Part shown: positions 34,039-44,545 of the stretch, piece after piece
Layout: every line of letters starts with the position of its first letter
How positions within the stretch are numbered: the stretch's first letter is position 1
NCBI GenBank assembly: GCA_003117195.1
Contig: BDSI01000105.1
Coordinates: 124,001 to 188,000 of the forward strand
Reading direction: 5' to 3'
Source of the DNA: Eudorina sp. 2006-703-Eu-15
Taxonomy: Eukaryota; Chlorophyta; Chlorophyceae; Chlamydomonadales; Volvocaceae
DNA length: 64,000 nt
Program-made: the position numbers and the translations under genes
The notes under the pieces: model-generated
The model's database searches: none
Told to the model about the DNA's origin: nothing
What the model saw: only the letters and a program-made list of their open reading frames with translations

Positions 34039-35584
34039 ATGGCCTTCGCCCTCGCCAAGTCTGCCGCTAAGGCCGCTGTGTCGCGTCGCACGACCGTTAA
34101 GGTCGAGGCGCGCCGCACCGTTAAGCCCGCTGCCAAGTCGTCCACCCCGGACAGGTGTGTAATAATATTTTCGTATTGAAGCTGGCGGAGCTGTATGGCC
34201 TTGACCTTGTTCGATGCTATCTCGGTGCTTCTCCGGTCTGACGATGTCGACGCGTTTTTGGGGTCCCGCAGCTTCTGGTATGGCCCTGACCGCCCGCTGT
34301 TCCTGGGCGCTTTCACTGGCGAGCCGCCGAGCTACCTGACCGGCGAGTTCCCTGGTAAGTCATATCGGGGATTGATATCGGGAACTTCGCATTGACGGAA
34401 TGAGATCTCCCTTGCTGTTCTGTGTACCTGATGTACAGTATTTCTTGCCTGGATGGGTGGAAACGATGAAAGCGTTTGCGATGCTGAGATTCGGGTCCTT
34501 GCCTTAGATACGCCCTTTTCCTAAGGGGCGTTTTCACGTTCGGAAGCGAACTTTGCGCACGCACGCAAGATTTTTTTTATATTTAGCGGCTGAGCTATTT
34601 TGGTTCTTGACCTTTCAGGTGACTACGGCTGGGACACTGCCGGTCTGTCTGCTGACCCGGAGACCTTCAAGCGCTACCGCGAGCTGGAGCTGATCCATGC
34701 CCGCTGGGCCATGCTTGGCGCTCTGGGCTGCATCTTCCCTGAGCTCCTGGGCTCGTACGGTGTTCCGTTCGGCGAGGCCGTCTGGTTCAAGGCTGGTGCT
34801 CAGATCTTCCAGGAGGGCGGCCTGGACTACCTGGGCAACCCCTCGCTGGTGCACGCTCAGTCCATCCTGGCTATCCTGGGCACCCAGGTGCTGCTGATGG
34901 GCGCCATTGAGGGCTACCGTGTCAACGGCGGCCCGCTGGGCGAGGGCCTGGTAAGTCCCGGGATTGGCTGCATGGATGGATGTGTTCCACAGGACAAGGA
35001 CATGGCAACTAACGGTGTTCGTTGTCATGATACTGAATTCAGTGATGTCAGTCTGTCATATTGTGGACTAATCCACTTGTATATACGATGTCGATTGTTG
35101 AAATCGCACATGCTGAAATTCTCACGTTATCTGTTTTCTGTATTGGTCCGCAGGACAAGCTGTACCCGGGTGGCTCCTTCGACCCGCTCGGCCTGGCCGA
35201 TGACCCGGACACCTTCGCCGAGCTGAAGGTCAAGGAGATCAAGAACGGCCGCCTGGCCATGTTCTCGATGTTCGGCTTCTTCGTGCAGGCCATCGTGACC
35301 GGCAAGGGCCCGCTCCAGAACCTGTCTGACCACCTGGCCAACCCGGGCGTCAACAACGCTTTCGCGGTAAGCGTCGTATTCGGATTGAGGTTTTGGATGC
35401 GAATACCGGATGCGCTCTCATGCACCCGCAGATGAGGTCACGCAGCGCATGCAACCAGCAAACCCAGCAAACCGCCACCAGTCCTTGCGCTACCGCAAAA
35501 CCCGCCCCACTGATGGTGTGTTTCCCGTTCCCGTGATGTCCCACCCACCCACAGTACGCCACCAAGTTCACCCCGTCGGCGTAA
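34039..35584 (+). CDS. major light-harvesting chlorophyll a/b protein of photosystem II (LHCBM type)
   Basis: Thylakoid LHCII antenna apoprotein. Five exons: 34039-34154, 34272-34354, 34619-34950, 35154-35366, 35555-35584; 257 residues, the usual size. The first 38 or so residues ([17 protein letters not shown]...) are an Ala/Ser/Lys/Arg-rich chloroplast transit region. The LHCII trimerisation motif WYGPDR follows at the exon 1/2 junction. Helix 1 ([16 protein letters not shown]) and helix 3 ([16 protein letters not shown]) carry the chlorophyll-ligating E...R pairs, and the protein ends [14 protein letters not shown]. Product class is certain; the exact LHCBM isoform is not assigned. Codon use is strongly biased to G/C and uses only a few preferred codons, typical of a very highly expressed gene. 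The last coding exon is only 30 nt. A TGTAA motif about 240 nt downstream fits the polyadenylation signal. A plastid thioredoxin gene follows in the same orientation. Confidence 0.97.
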
Positions 35585-35825
35585 ATGTCCGACCACGTGA
35601 TGCTGCGCACTGAGCGAGTGATGAGAGCCTTCTGGCAATTTTGCTCGTTGGAGCGTCGCATTTAATCGGCACCCTGCTTTGGCAGTGAGGCTTATTTTTT
35701 GGTTGGTTTCGTGATTCGAGAGTGAAGCTGTGGTCAGGACAGGTCTGGCCGTTGTACTATGCTATGAGGCAACCTCGCTAGGTGTAAGGTGGCCGGCTTG
35801 CACCGGGGATTTGTCAGTACATAAT

Positions 35826-35830
35826 TGTAA
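35826..35830 (+). terminator. candidate polyadenylation signal TGTAA for the LHCII gene
   Basis: TGTAA about 245 nt beyond the stop. A second match lies at 35783-35787. Confidence 0.5.
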
Positions 35831-36016
35831 CGGAAATATGAGCAAAACATCTCCCCGAGTCTCTGCATCGTCTTAATTAGGAAGCGAATGGAACCAGCTA
35901 AAGCCACTTGCTCGCTGCTGCAAATTCAGCTGCGTAAGATCGACTAGCTCCCGATTATTGTCGTAAAAGTAATGCGGTCCTGTGTCCCTGGAAATCATCG
36001 AAAAGTGCTGCTCGGT

Positions 36017-36103
36017 AACCCTGTGATTGTCAACGATCTCATTCGATGATTGTTACCGCGTGATTCTTGTGAATGTAAACGATCTGATTCGATCATACCG
36101 TTT
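36017..36103. repeat. two imperfect 37-44 bp direct units upstream of the thioredoxin gene
   Basis: CTGTGATTGTCAACGATCTC and GTGATTCTTGTGAATGTAAACG-like units each end ATTCGAT, followed by a short AT-rich stretch. They lie in the LHCII-thioredoxin spacer (35585-36492), which holds no gene. Confidence 0.55.
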
Positions 36104-36292
36104 CGTATGATGACACCAACAAAGAATCCATTGTCCATCCCACGCCGGATGGTGATCATCAAATTAGCATTAGCGAATTGGTCCGTCGTTTATGATCGGA
36201 AATGACGCGACTCTGAAATAGCTAGCACCAACACTCGGTGCAAGCGCTCATTTTTGTGGATATTTACCCGATCAATGGAAGGATTTCAATAT

Positions 36293-36300
36293 TATAAATA
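36293..36300 (+). promoter_or_regulatory. candidate TATA box of the thioredoxin gene
   Basis: TATAAATA about 190 nt upstream of the ATG in an AT-rich stretch. Confidence 0.35.
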
Positions 36301-36492
36301 GTACTTCTGTATGGACGTCGCGTACTGCTGCGGCTCCGAAGCCCTTACCGACGTCACGCTGAGCGGTTCTACTTTTTACGGCAAAAGTTGGCAGCAAAAT
36401 TGTACATGGCGCCTTGTTGTTGGATTGCCGGGAGAACGCTACAGCTCCGATCACGCAGCCGATTCATTTCTGCCCAACGCTTACACGTACTT

Positions 36493-37948
36493 ATGAGCGC
36501 CATGCAGTTTCCTACCTCGCGGGCCGCCACCGGCCTCCAGACCGGTAGGTTTCTGTGGGCATGTATATGGAGCCGATATTGATTTATTGGTACTCGCGCG
36601 CGTAGGTTGTCGCTGTGTTGGCTAATGACCCGAGTGGTCTTCTTTGGTAATGCGCGTCCTCGAATATGACGCGCGTTCGCATGATCAATGTGATGTATTT
36701 GCGTTCAGGTCGTGCGGAGCGAGCGTGCGTGCGGGCCATGGCTGTGGCTGTTCCTCGCAAGACTGTGTCCGCCCGGCGATCTGCGCGGACGGACAAGGCG
36801 ACAATGGCGTCCATGGCGGTGACGACGGATACCGTGGAGGTGCCAACGAAAGTTGTGCACGCCATCACAGCGGAGCGGTACCATGACTTCTTGGCTGAGC
36901 ACTCCGACAAGCTTGTAACCATGGACTTCTATGCTGTGTGGTGAGAACCGCAATACCTTCGTTTATTTTACGGCCGTGCAGGTGTCGGAATGATCGTTTT
37001 TCTCCTCGCAACCCTTGCGAGCGTTACCTGGTGAGGCTGTTTAAGCTGACCTCAAACACGTACAATGCCGCAGGTGCGGGCCGTGTAAGATGATTGCTCC
37101 TGAACTGGACCGCATGGCAGCAGAGAGTGACCCTTCGAAGCTCGTTTTCGCCAAGCTCGATTGCGGTGAGTCCACCTCTTGGCTCAGCTCGAGACGCGCG
37201 TGGTCACATGTGCATCTCATGTTATGCTAGGAGTACTGGTTGCGCTAGTGCGCGCGCGAGTGCGTTTGTGTTGGCCGCATCGGGACGTCCGACTGAGAGC
37301 AGTATCGTAGTCGGATGCATCCGTGATGCCGTCATCACTCGAAGAAAACCTCTTGCCATTTGGTGATGTGTTGCTCTTGATGTTTGATTTGTTCGCGCGC
37401 GCTGTATGTCCTCAGGCGCAAACAACGAGTCCAAGAAGTTGGCCATGTCACTGGGTATCAAAGCGCTGCCCACCTTCCACTTGTACAAGGGGGCCAAGCT
37501 GGTGGACACGATGACGGGCGCTAAGGCAAGTGCGGGCCGGGCTGGGTGGCGGCGAGCGAGGTGGAGCTCATCCTCCCCGGCAGCGTAGGGTACCCCCCGG
37601 CTACCCACGGCCGCCCGCAACCCGATCACCCCCATCGTCTCCCATCCGCTGCACCGCTCACCTCCGCTGTTCATTACGCAGGCGGGCGGGCCGATCCTCG
37701 ACCTGGTCCGCCCCCTCCTAAACCTTATCCTTGACCTTGTTTGTTGGCACATTTGACGATAGCCAAGGGCGATGTCCTGAGGTTCTGAGGATGAACGACG
37801 TTTTGGGGCAACGATTTGCCGCCCTGATGCTTCTGATCACTCTGACTCACTGATACATGCGCTGCTGTTTCCTCCCACCCTTGGCCCCACTCTCCCACTC
37901 AACGCGCAGGTGAAGAGCCTGGTGGATTTGATTTCGAAGCATGCCTGA
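36493..37948 (+). CDS. plastid-type thioredoxin, f-like
   Basis: Dithiol-disulfide reductase, probably acting in the chloroplast stroma. Five exons: 36493-36544, 36709-36940, 37074-37165, 37416-37525, 37910-37948; 174 residues, phases consistent. The first 60 or so residues are Ala/Arg/Ser/Thr-rich with few acids, as in a transit peptide. The thioredoxin fold follows: VTMDFYAVWCGPCKMIAPEL with active site C96-G-P-C99, and cis-Pro144 in KALPTF. An extra Cys follows in KLDC (about residue 125), which together with the TGAK motif recalls f-type thioredoxins that activate Calvin-cycle enzymes. An m- or x-type cannot be excluded. ATGs at 36493 and 36502 are both in frame. The last intron has a GC donor (AAG|GCAAGT); if it is retained, the product ends in about 20 unrelated residues instead of VKSLVDLISKHA. 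Confidence 0.9.
37526..37909 (+). other. GC-AG intron in the thioredoxin gene
   Basis: Exon 4 ends TGAK at AAG|GCAAGT, the classic GC-donor consensus, and the acceptor is GCGCAG. Splicing in phase 0 restores the conserved thioredoxin C-terminal helix. Confidence 0.8.
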
Positions 37949-39309
37949 TAGGCGTTTAAGAGAAGAGTACGGCGCGGCCACGGGTATTGTGTCAATGCGA
38001 GCAGTACGTGAGAAGTCCACATCGTGAATGATGTTGTTTCATGTTCCATGAGAGAGAGAAGAACGCCCCCTCCACACCCTGTGTGTGTGCGGAGGCCAAG
38101 AAAAATTTGTCTCTTGGCCTTTGTTGGCAGCTATGTGTGTGAATGATGTTTTATCATTTGGGTTTGAGACGTCAGGTCCGCTATCGTGAGGCGGCAGAAC
38201 GCAGTCGAGAAGTTCTACGTGGTAGCAGCCTAAAAGAGGATGGCTGACCGCGTCCGAGCTGGCCATGGGTAAAACACAGAGCCGAAATGGGTGGCCGCCG
38301 TGTAGCAGCCCATGTCAGTGTGCATGTGCCATTTTGTGTTATGGTGTCCTGTATTTATATCCGTCGTTCTTCCTGGAGATGCACCCGTGTGCGCCTTCGG
38401 GGGTCCTGTCGGCATTGCACAAAGCGTCAGGTCTTCAAAGAAACTTGCTTGGCATGGGGTTTTGCGGGGGTTCCTGCCGCCCTGTGGCTGGGACCCGCAT
38501 CTTGTATCTTCAGGCTCTGTCTGTACCCGAGGTGGGAGTGGTGCCAGTGCCGGGAGAGGCCGTCGCGGTGCTGCAGCCTCACTGCACTGCGCGCCTCTCA
38601 CTGCGTCCGAGATGGTGTGTGTTGTCGTTGGTCAGTTGCTGGGAGGGGTTGTTGTGAAAATCAGGGAGCGCAAAACGAGAGGTCCTCAAGAGCTGAGTTC
38701 GGAAGGGTCGCCAGGCTGTTTGCGTCCGCTCCTGCCTCCGCCGCATGATCGTGTTGTCTCATGTCGGTGGTGGGTTGGCCCAACCTCATCTTGTCATCTT
38801 TGTATGGGTACGGGTACGGGCTTCCGGGTTCGATGGGTACAGGTAGGTATGTGTGTATGCGGAGCTGGCTGCCAGGTGCGTTGCCGCTGTTCACCCACCT
38901 GCGGCGCCTGTCGCGGAGTTGAATGTGGTGCGGCGGGGTGCTCGGTTACTTTTGGGCGGTGGGAGGAGGAGGAGGAGGTGGTTGTGGTGGTGGTGAGCTT
39001 ATTCGGTAGGGCAGCGTCCCTGCTCTCCCACCCCCACGATTGAGGTGAACAAGGGCTACGACAACCGGCCCGCCAGGATGGCCGTGTTCGCTACAGCAGG
39101 TTGAAATCGCATAATACACGGTGCGGCTTCGAGATGCGAGGACTTTCATAAATGGATTCCCCGGTGGCGCCGTCGCGCGGTGCCCCATGGGTCGGCTTAT
39201 CGGGGCTCAGATGGACGACGACGACTTGGGGGCCCCTGCTGCTGCTGCTGCTGCGGCCGGGGAAGACGTTCGTGCTTTCCCCTTCGAAAACTCCGGGACC
39301 CCGATGTTA

Positions 39310-39398
39310 GGCGCCGCAAAAGCCTAACGGATACGAATGCGCCTAACTTCGTTGGCGCCGCAAAAGCCTAACGGATACAAATGCGCCTACAATCCCAT
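39310..39398. repeat. two tandem 44-bp units
   Basis: GGCGCCGCAAAAGCCTAACG occurs at 39310 and 39354. Confidence 0.9.
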
Positions 39399-40040
39399 CT
39401 GGAGTGCTCCTGCGCTTGGTTTGGCGCAACCTCGGGGCATTGTCTTTGAAACTCGGGTTCTGCACCGAGACGGTCGCTGTCGAGTGTGTGGCTGGAAGAC
39501 GGGCGGTTCGCTGGGGAGGGTACGGGAGGCGCTCCGCGCATTGAGCTGGGAAGGCGGAAGGTTCCATCAGTCGCTGGGTTCAGCCCAATGGGGGGTTCAC
39601 GGGAGTCTGGAGGGGGGCCCCGGACGATGTGTGTTGCCCCGGCGTCGCTGTTCCGCACGAGGGGACGAGTGTATCGGGTATCTAGGGGTTGGGGCGTGAG
39701 GGGCTTCACGCCCTGTGCCATTTGATCAACGCCGACTTCAGGTATAAGGGCCAGGGCTGTGGCCTCCAGAGCCCGGGGTATTTGAAAGATCTTTCAGGGG
39801 CGCTGCAGCTGCAGCGGCTGTAGTGCCGGTCGGGTTGCAACACTTCCTTGCTGGCTTTTGATGTTTCACCCGATGCCGCAGTAGCACCCCATCAGGATGC
39901 AATGGCGTATCAGAATGGGGGGAAAATGGGCGGCATGGGTGTGTGGAGCAAGGCAGTCGTGGTGTCGTGGACATTTCGATATGTTGCGTAGCGAATGTCG
40001 AGTACGCGCATATCCCCCACCCCACCCGACTACGCCTACT

Positions 40041-40041
<1 letters not shown>

Positions 40042-40111
<70 letters not shown>
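40042..40111. repeat. (GT)35 dinucleotide run
   Basis: Pure GT/TG repeat of about 70 bp. Confidence 0.98.
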
Positions 40112-40113
<2 letters not shown>

Positions 40114-40813
40114 CTTAGTGTTTATGAGGTCGGGATGCCGGAAGCACTGCGCCACAGCCGTAATCAATTAGTGGCGTGGTGCGTGGGCACCACCCGGCGT
40201 AAGCGACGTGGCCATTATTGTACGATGTGTACAATACGGTTGTACGGAGCGTCGATCTTCAGGCAAGAGCTGCTGTCGCCCAATGACAACTCAATGGCCT
40301 TGCCGGTCTTGTACCCTTTTTTGCGTGTGTCCACATGTCGACTCGACGTTTTCAGATGCAGCTCAGCACAGCTGCATCACAAGTCGGCTCATGCAAGTGT
40401 ACTCGGCTCTTTACGGAATCACCTGGTTGATATGGATGTGTGCGCGGAGGTGCAGGAGACGTGTCATTGCGGCCTCGTGCTCGCGGATGACCTGGGCGGG
40501 GTCACATGGCCGGATGCCTCAACGACAAGCAATGCCACCTCTTTGTGAGCTGAGTGCCCCGTGCGCAGCCGCTGGCCTCCGCCACGCGGCCCCCCACCAC
40601 CACCGCGCGCGTTGCGCGAAAATTTAACAGCATTGATGTCTCTGGTCGCCTCAGAATGATCGGGTATGGGCCCGTTTAACGGGCTCAGGTGCCTCCCAAC
40701 TCCACTTGACTCCAGTCGGGCGGTGTGGCGCGCAGCAGTGCTTCTGCTCGGGCCCGCTCGCTGCAAGGCCCTCTGAGAGGGCGGTGGGCAGCCTAGGCGA
40801 CCCCGCCAGCATT

Positions 40814-40837
40814 AGTCGTCGTCGTCGTCGTCGTCGT
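40814..40837. repeat. (GTC)n trinucleotide run
   Basis: About eight GTC units. Confidence 0.95.
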
Positions 40838-42089
40838 GTGTTGAGGAGAGGATGGGTCTCCAGGGAGGGGAGGGGATCTCGGGTACCTGGTCGTGTTGGG
40901 ATTCCCGGACAGAGGAAGAGGAGAAACGCCTAGGGGCCCCCAGCCCAGCCGAGGTGCGAGGTCCACATCCCATCTCCACGTACCGCCAGCGAGGGATGCG
41001 CCAGTTCGGAGTTCCCAGCAGGGGTCCCACACATGTCGAGCAGTTAAGCAGGTGGGGGACGGCAGGTGCCGCTTCCCCTCCATCGTCTCCAGACCCTCAT
41101 GTTCATATCGCGCCCTGAAGCTCCGCCACCACCTCGGCGCCCGCGTCGCCTGCTCGGCGCCCAATAGTATTCGGCTAGCCTCAGTGCCCTCAGCCCCCCC
41201 CACACACCCGCCGTGGGGTGTCGCCCCCCGTCGCTCACGTTTGGGCTTCTAGGGTCCGTGGATGCATGTGGGAACCTCGTCGCCTGCCGTAACTGCCAGA
41301 ACCCCGACATTGCCAGATCCAGCTTCCACCACCTGCCCCCTCCACCCCTCACCCCACCATCACGGGCCCCGCACTCCAGCGTTGTCTTACCGGGCGAGAA
41401 CTGTACGACAAGACAGCCGCGTTCCGCCCATTAGAGGCAGTTCCTCTGATCCAGGAATTCCGCACAGCCCTCCCCGGGGGAGGGGAAGGCTGAGGCATCC
41501 CCCCTAAGCCGTTGGAGCGTCAGGGGCCCGCTGGTGCCATGCCTGCCCAGCTCCACAACTGCCCAACAACTTTCTCACCCCCCATCCGGGTTTATTTCTT
41601 TTTTCAATACAACCCCTCATCCGTCAGACCTCCCTCACATCTTCAGCCGACTCAAAACTCCTCCCTCCCCCCTCCCGCGCTCTCCCCCAGCAACTCCTCC
41701 CCCTCCTCCTCAGTCTCACCGCGCTGCCTCGGTCCGCAACGTGCCGTGTGCCGGCTGCACACTCGTCCCCCTCTCCCCCCTCAACCCTCTCACCCGCCCG
41801 CCCCCTGACAAAGACATGTGCTGCGGCAGCTTGCGGGTCCTGCTCGCCAGCGACCCGGCCAGACGCTATGCTGCCATCCCTTCCCCTTCCGCTCCCCCGC
41901 TAGAGTAATGTCCCCAACGCACACAGACAGCGCCCCTGCAGTGCAGTGCAGCCCCACCATCGCTCCCCAGACCGCACCCCTAGGCGACCAACCTCTGGGC
42001 CCTAACCCAAACCCTACCCGACTCCAAACTCTTCATTCCCTCGCCCCCGCATCAGTCCCGGCGGCCCTCGCTCCGCGGCGCCGGGAGCC

Positions 42090-44512
42090 CTACCACTGCG
42101 GCTTGGGCAGGATGTTCTCCTGCGAGAAAGGCGTCCGGATGTGTGGCCCCACCTGCGCAGCCAGGGCCGCCCAGGCGAAGGGGTCCAGGGTCTCGTACCC
42201 CAGGGCGATGGCCGGGGGCAGCCCCACCGGCGCCCCACCCGTTCCGAGCGCCCCCTGGCCGGTCGCCTGCTGCTGCGGCTGCTGCTGCTGCTGCTGCTGG
42301 GCCGCGGCCTGTTGGCCCGCCAGCTGTGATTGCGACTGCTGCTGCTGTGCCGAAGCGAGCTGCTGCTGCTGTTGCTGTTGCTGCTGCTGTGAGGCCAAGG
42401 GCATCCCCGACTGCGACTGCAGCCCCGCCGAGGAGCTCTGGCCATACGGCAGGGCTCCCACCGACTGAGCCAGGGCGGGGAGCGGCAGCGAGCTGCCCGC
42501 GCCGCCGCCAGTGGTGGTTCGAGTGGCGGTCGCTAGGGCGCCGGTGCCGGAGCCCGCGGTAGCCGCCAGCGGTGCGAGGTGATGGGCTTGGTGGTGATGC
42601 TGCGGAGGGTGGGGATGCGGGGGCCCCTGCTGCTGCTGATGGTGGGGGTGGGGGTGGGGGTGGGGGTGCTGGGGGTGGTGGGCAAGGTGGTGGGCGCCGG
42701 GCTGACCCATGGGTCCCAGCAGCTGCAGGGCGCTGCCGCCCGAGCCCTGCTGCTGGTGGTGATGATGGTGGTGATGGAGGAGCTTCTCGTCCAGATCCTG
42801 TACGGTCAGTACGGCATCAGAGTCAGTAGTGTACGGTGTGAATTGGGCAGCACTCACTGGGCTGCATGACTCGCCCGCGTGGGTGCGCCCTCCGGCACCG
42901 GCCGGGAGTGGGTCGGCCGCCTCCTGCCCCTCCCGCCTCCTTCGCCTGCTGCCCGTCAGCCTCCACACGGGTGGTGCCCTGATCCCTTACTGGCTGAGAC
43001 GGCGGCTGACCCCCTTCCCCCGGCTCCATGCAGCAGCACATGCACGCGCCACTGCCACCCCACAAACCCAACCTCCTGCTTCGCCCCATCCGCCCACCCG
43101 GACGCGACTGCAGCGAAGGAAGAAGAGCCGCGTGTAGCCGCCACAGGAACAAACACGTGCGGCGCGTGTCGTTCTGTCCAAGGAAATCGGATACCCCCCT
43201 CCTTATCCCAACAGGCTGCGCTTCCCTTCCCTTCCCTTCCCTTCCCTTCCCTTCCCTTCCCTTCCCTTCCCTTCCCTTCCCTTCCCTTCCTTCCCTTCCC
43301 TTCCCTTCCCTTCCTTCCCTTCCCTTCCCTTCCCTTCCTTCCCTTCCCTTCCCTTCCCTTCCCTTCCCTTCCCTTCCCTTCCCTTCCCTTCCCTTCCCTT
43401 CCCTTCCCTTCCCTTCCCTTCCCTTCCCTTCCCTTCCCTTCCCTTCCCTTCCCTTCCCTTCCCTTCCTTCCCTTCCCTTCCCTTCCCTTCCCTTCCCTTC
43501 CCTTCCTTCCCTTCCCTTCCCTTCCCTTCCCTTCCCTTCCTTCCCTTCCCTTCCCTTCCCTTCCCTTCCCTTCCCTTCCCTTCCCTTCCCTTCCCTTCCC
43601 TTCCCTTCCCTTCCCTTCCCTTCCCTTCCCTTCCCTTCCCTTCCCTTCCCTTCCCTTCCCTTCCCTTCCCTTCCCTTCCCTTCCCGCAGCAGGCAGCCAC
43701 GAGCCCACCCACCCACCCAGCGCGGCCGCGCCGCCACGTGCCCGCGCGCAGTCACTATCCTTCCATTGCTATGCATTTACCTCACCACGTAAGTACACTG
43801 AGTATTTCTGGGTGTGCCTGGGTTCGTTATTCGCTTTTATTTCTTTTAACAATTTACCCACCCACCCACCCACCACCCACCCACCCACCCACCCACCCAC
43901 CCACCCACCCACCCACCCACCCACCCACCCACCCACCCACCCACCCACCCACCCACCTGCGGGAACTCGGTGTCCATGGGGCCCCGGGGTCCGGTGCCAC
44001 CGCCGCCCCGGCCGCTGGCCTGCAGAGTGGCGCCGTGCCGGCCACCGCCCGTCAGCCCCAGCGCTGTCGCCGCCGACGGGGAAGCTCCGGAACCCGCCGG
44101 GGGCGTCGAAGCGGCTGCGGCTGTGGCAGCGGCTGCCGCCGGGCCAGCTGCAGCACTGCCACTGCTACTGCCACTGCCGGCAGATGCCGGCGCAATCGGC
44201 AGACCCGCCGCTCCTGCGGCTGAAGCAGGTGGCCCCCCGGCCGATCCGGCCGAGCCACCTCCCGCTGCGGCCGCCAGCACCACTGCCCGACGACGCATGG
44301 TGACGTTGAGGGCACCGCCGCCCGCAGCGGCGGCGGCAGCACCCGCTTCACTAGCGTTGCCGCTGCCGCCGCCGCCGCCACCGCCACCGCCCGCCGCAGC
44401 GGCGGCAGCCGCACCATCCCCGCTCCCCATCGCACCCGCCTTCGCCGCGGGCCCGCCTCCTGAACCTCCTCCTGCTGCTCCAGCAGCAGCACCCCCTGGT
44501 GCGGGGAGTTGC

Positions 44513-44545
<33 letters not shown>

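Larger units (their letters stand above)
37949..42089. other. 4.1-kb interval without a recognised gene
   Basis: Begins with the thioredoxin 3' UTR. It holds a duplicated 44-bp unit (39310-39398), (GT)n (40042-40111), (GTC)n (40814-40837) and one AT-rich island (41584-41615). Open frames up to 243 codons show no domain and read through the simple repeats. Confidence 0.5.

Noticed and set aside
38312..39043. 243-codon plus-strand Cys/Gly-rich open frame
   Set aside because: Lies in the thioredoxin 3' flank, crosses low-complexity GT/GAG-rich stretches, and no family was recognised.
42823..43792. Long Leu-Pro-Phe-Pro-Ser and Gly-Arg-Glu-Gly-Lys open frames
   Set aside because: Translation of the (TTCCC)n microsatellite inside an intron of the CNB gene.
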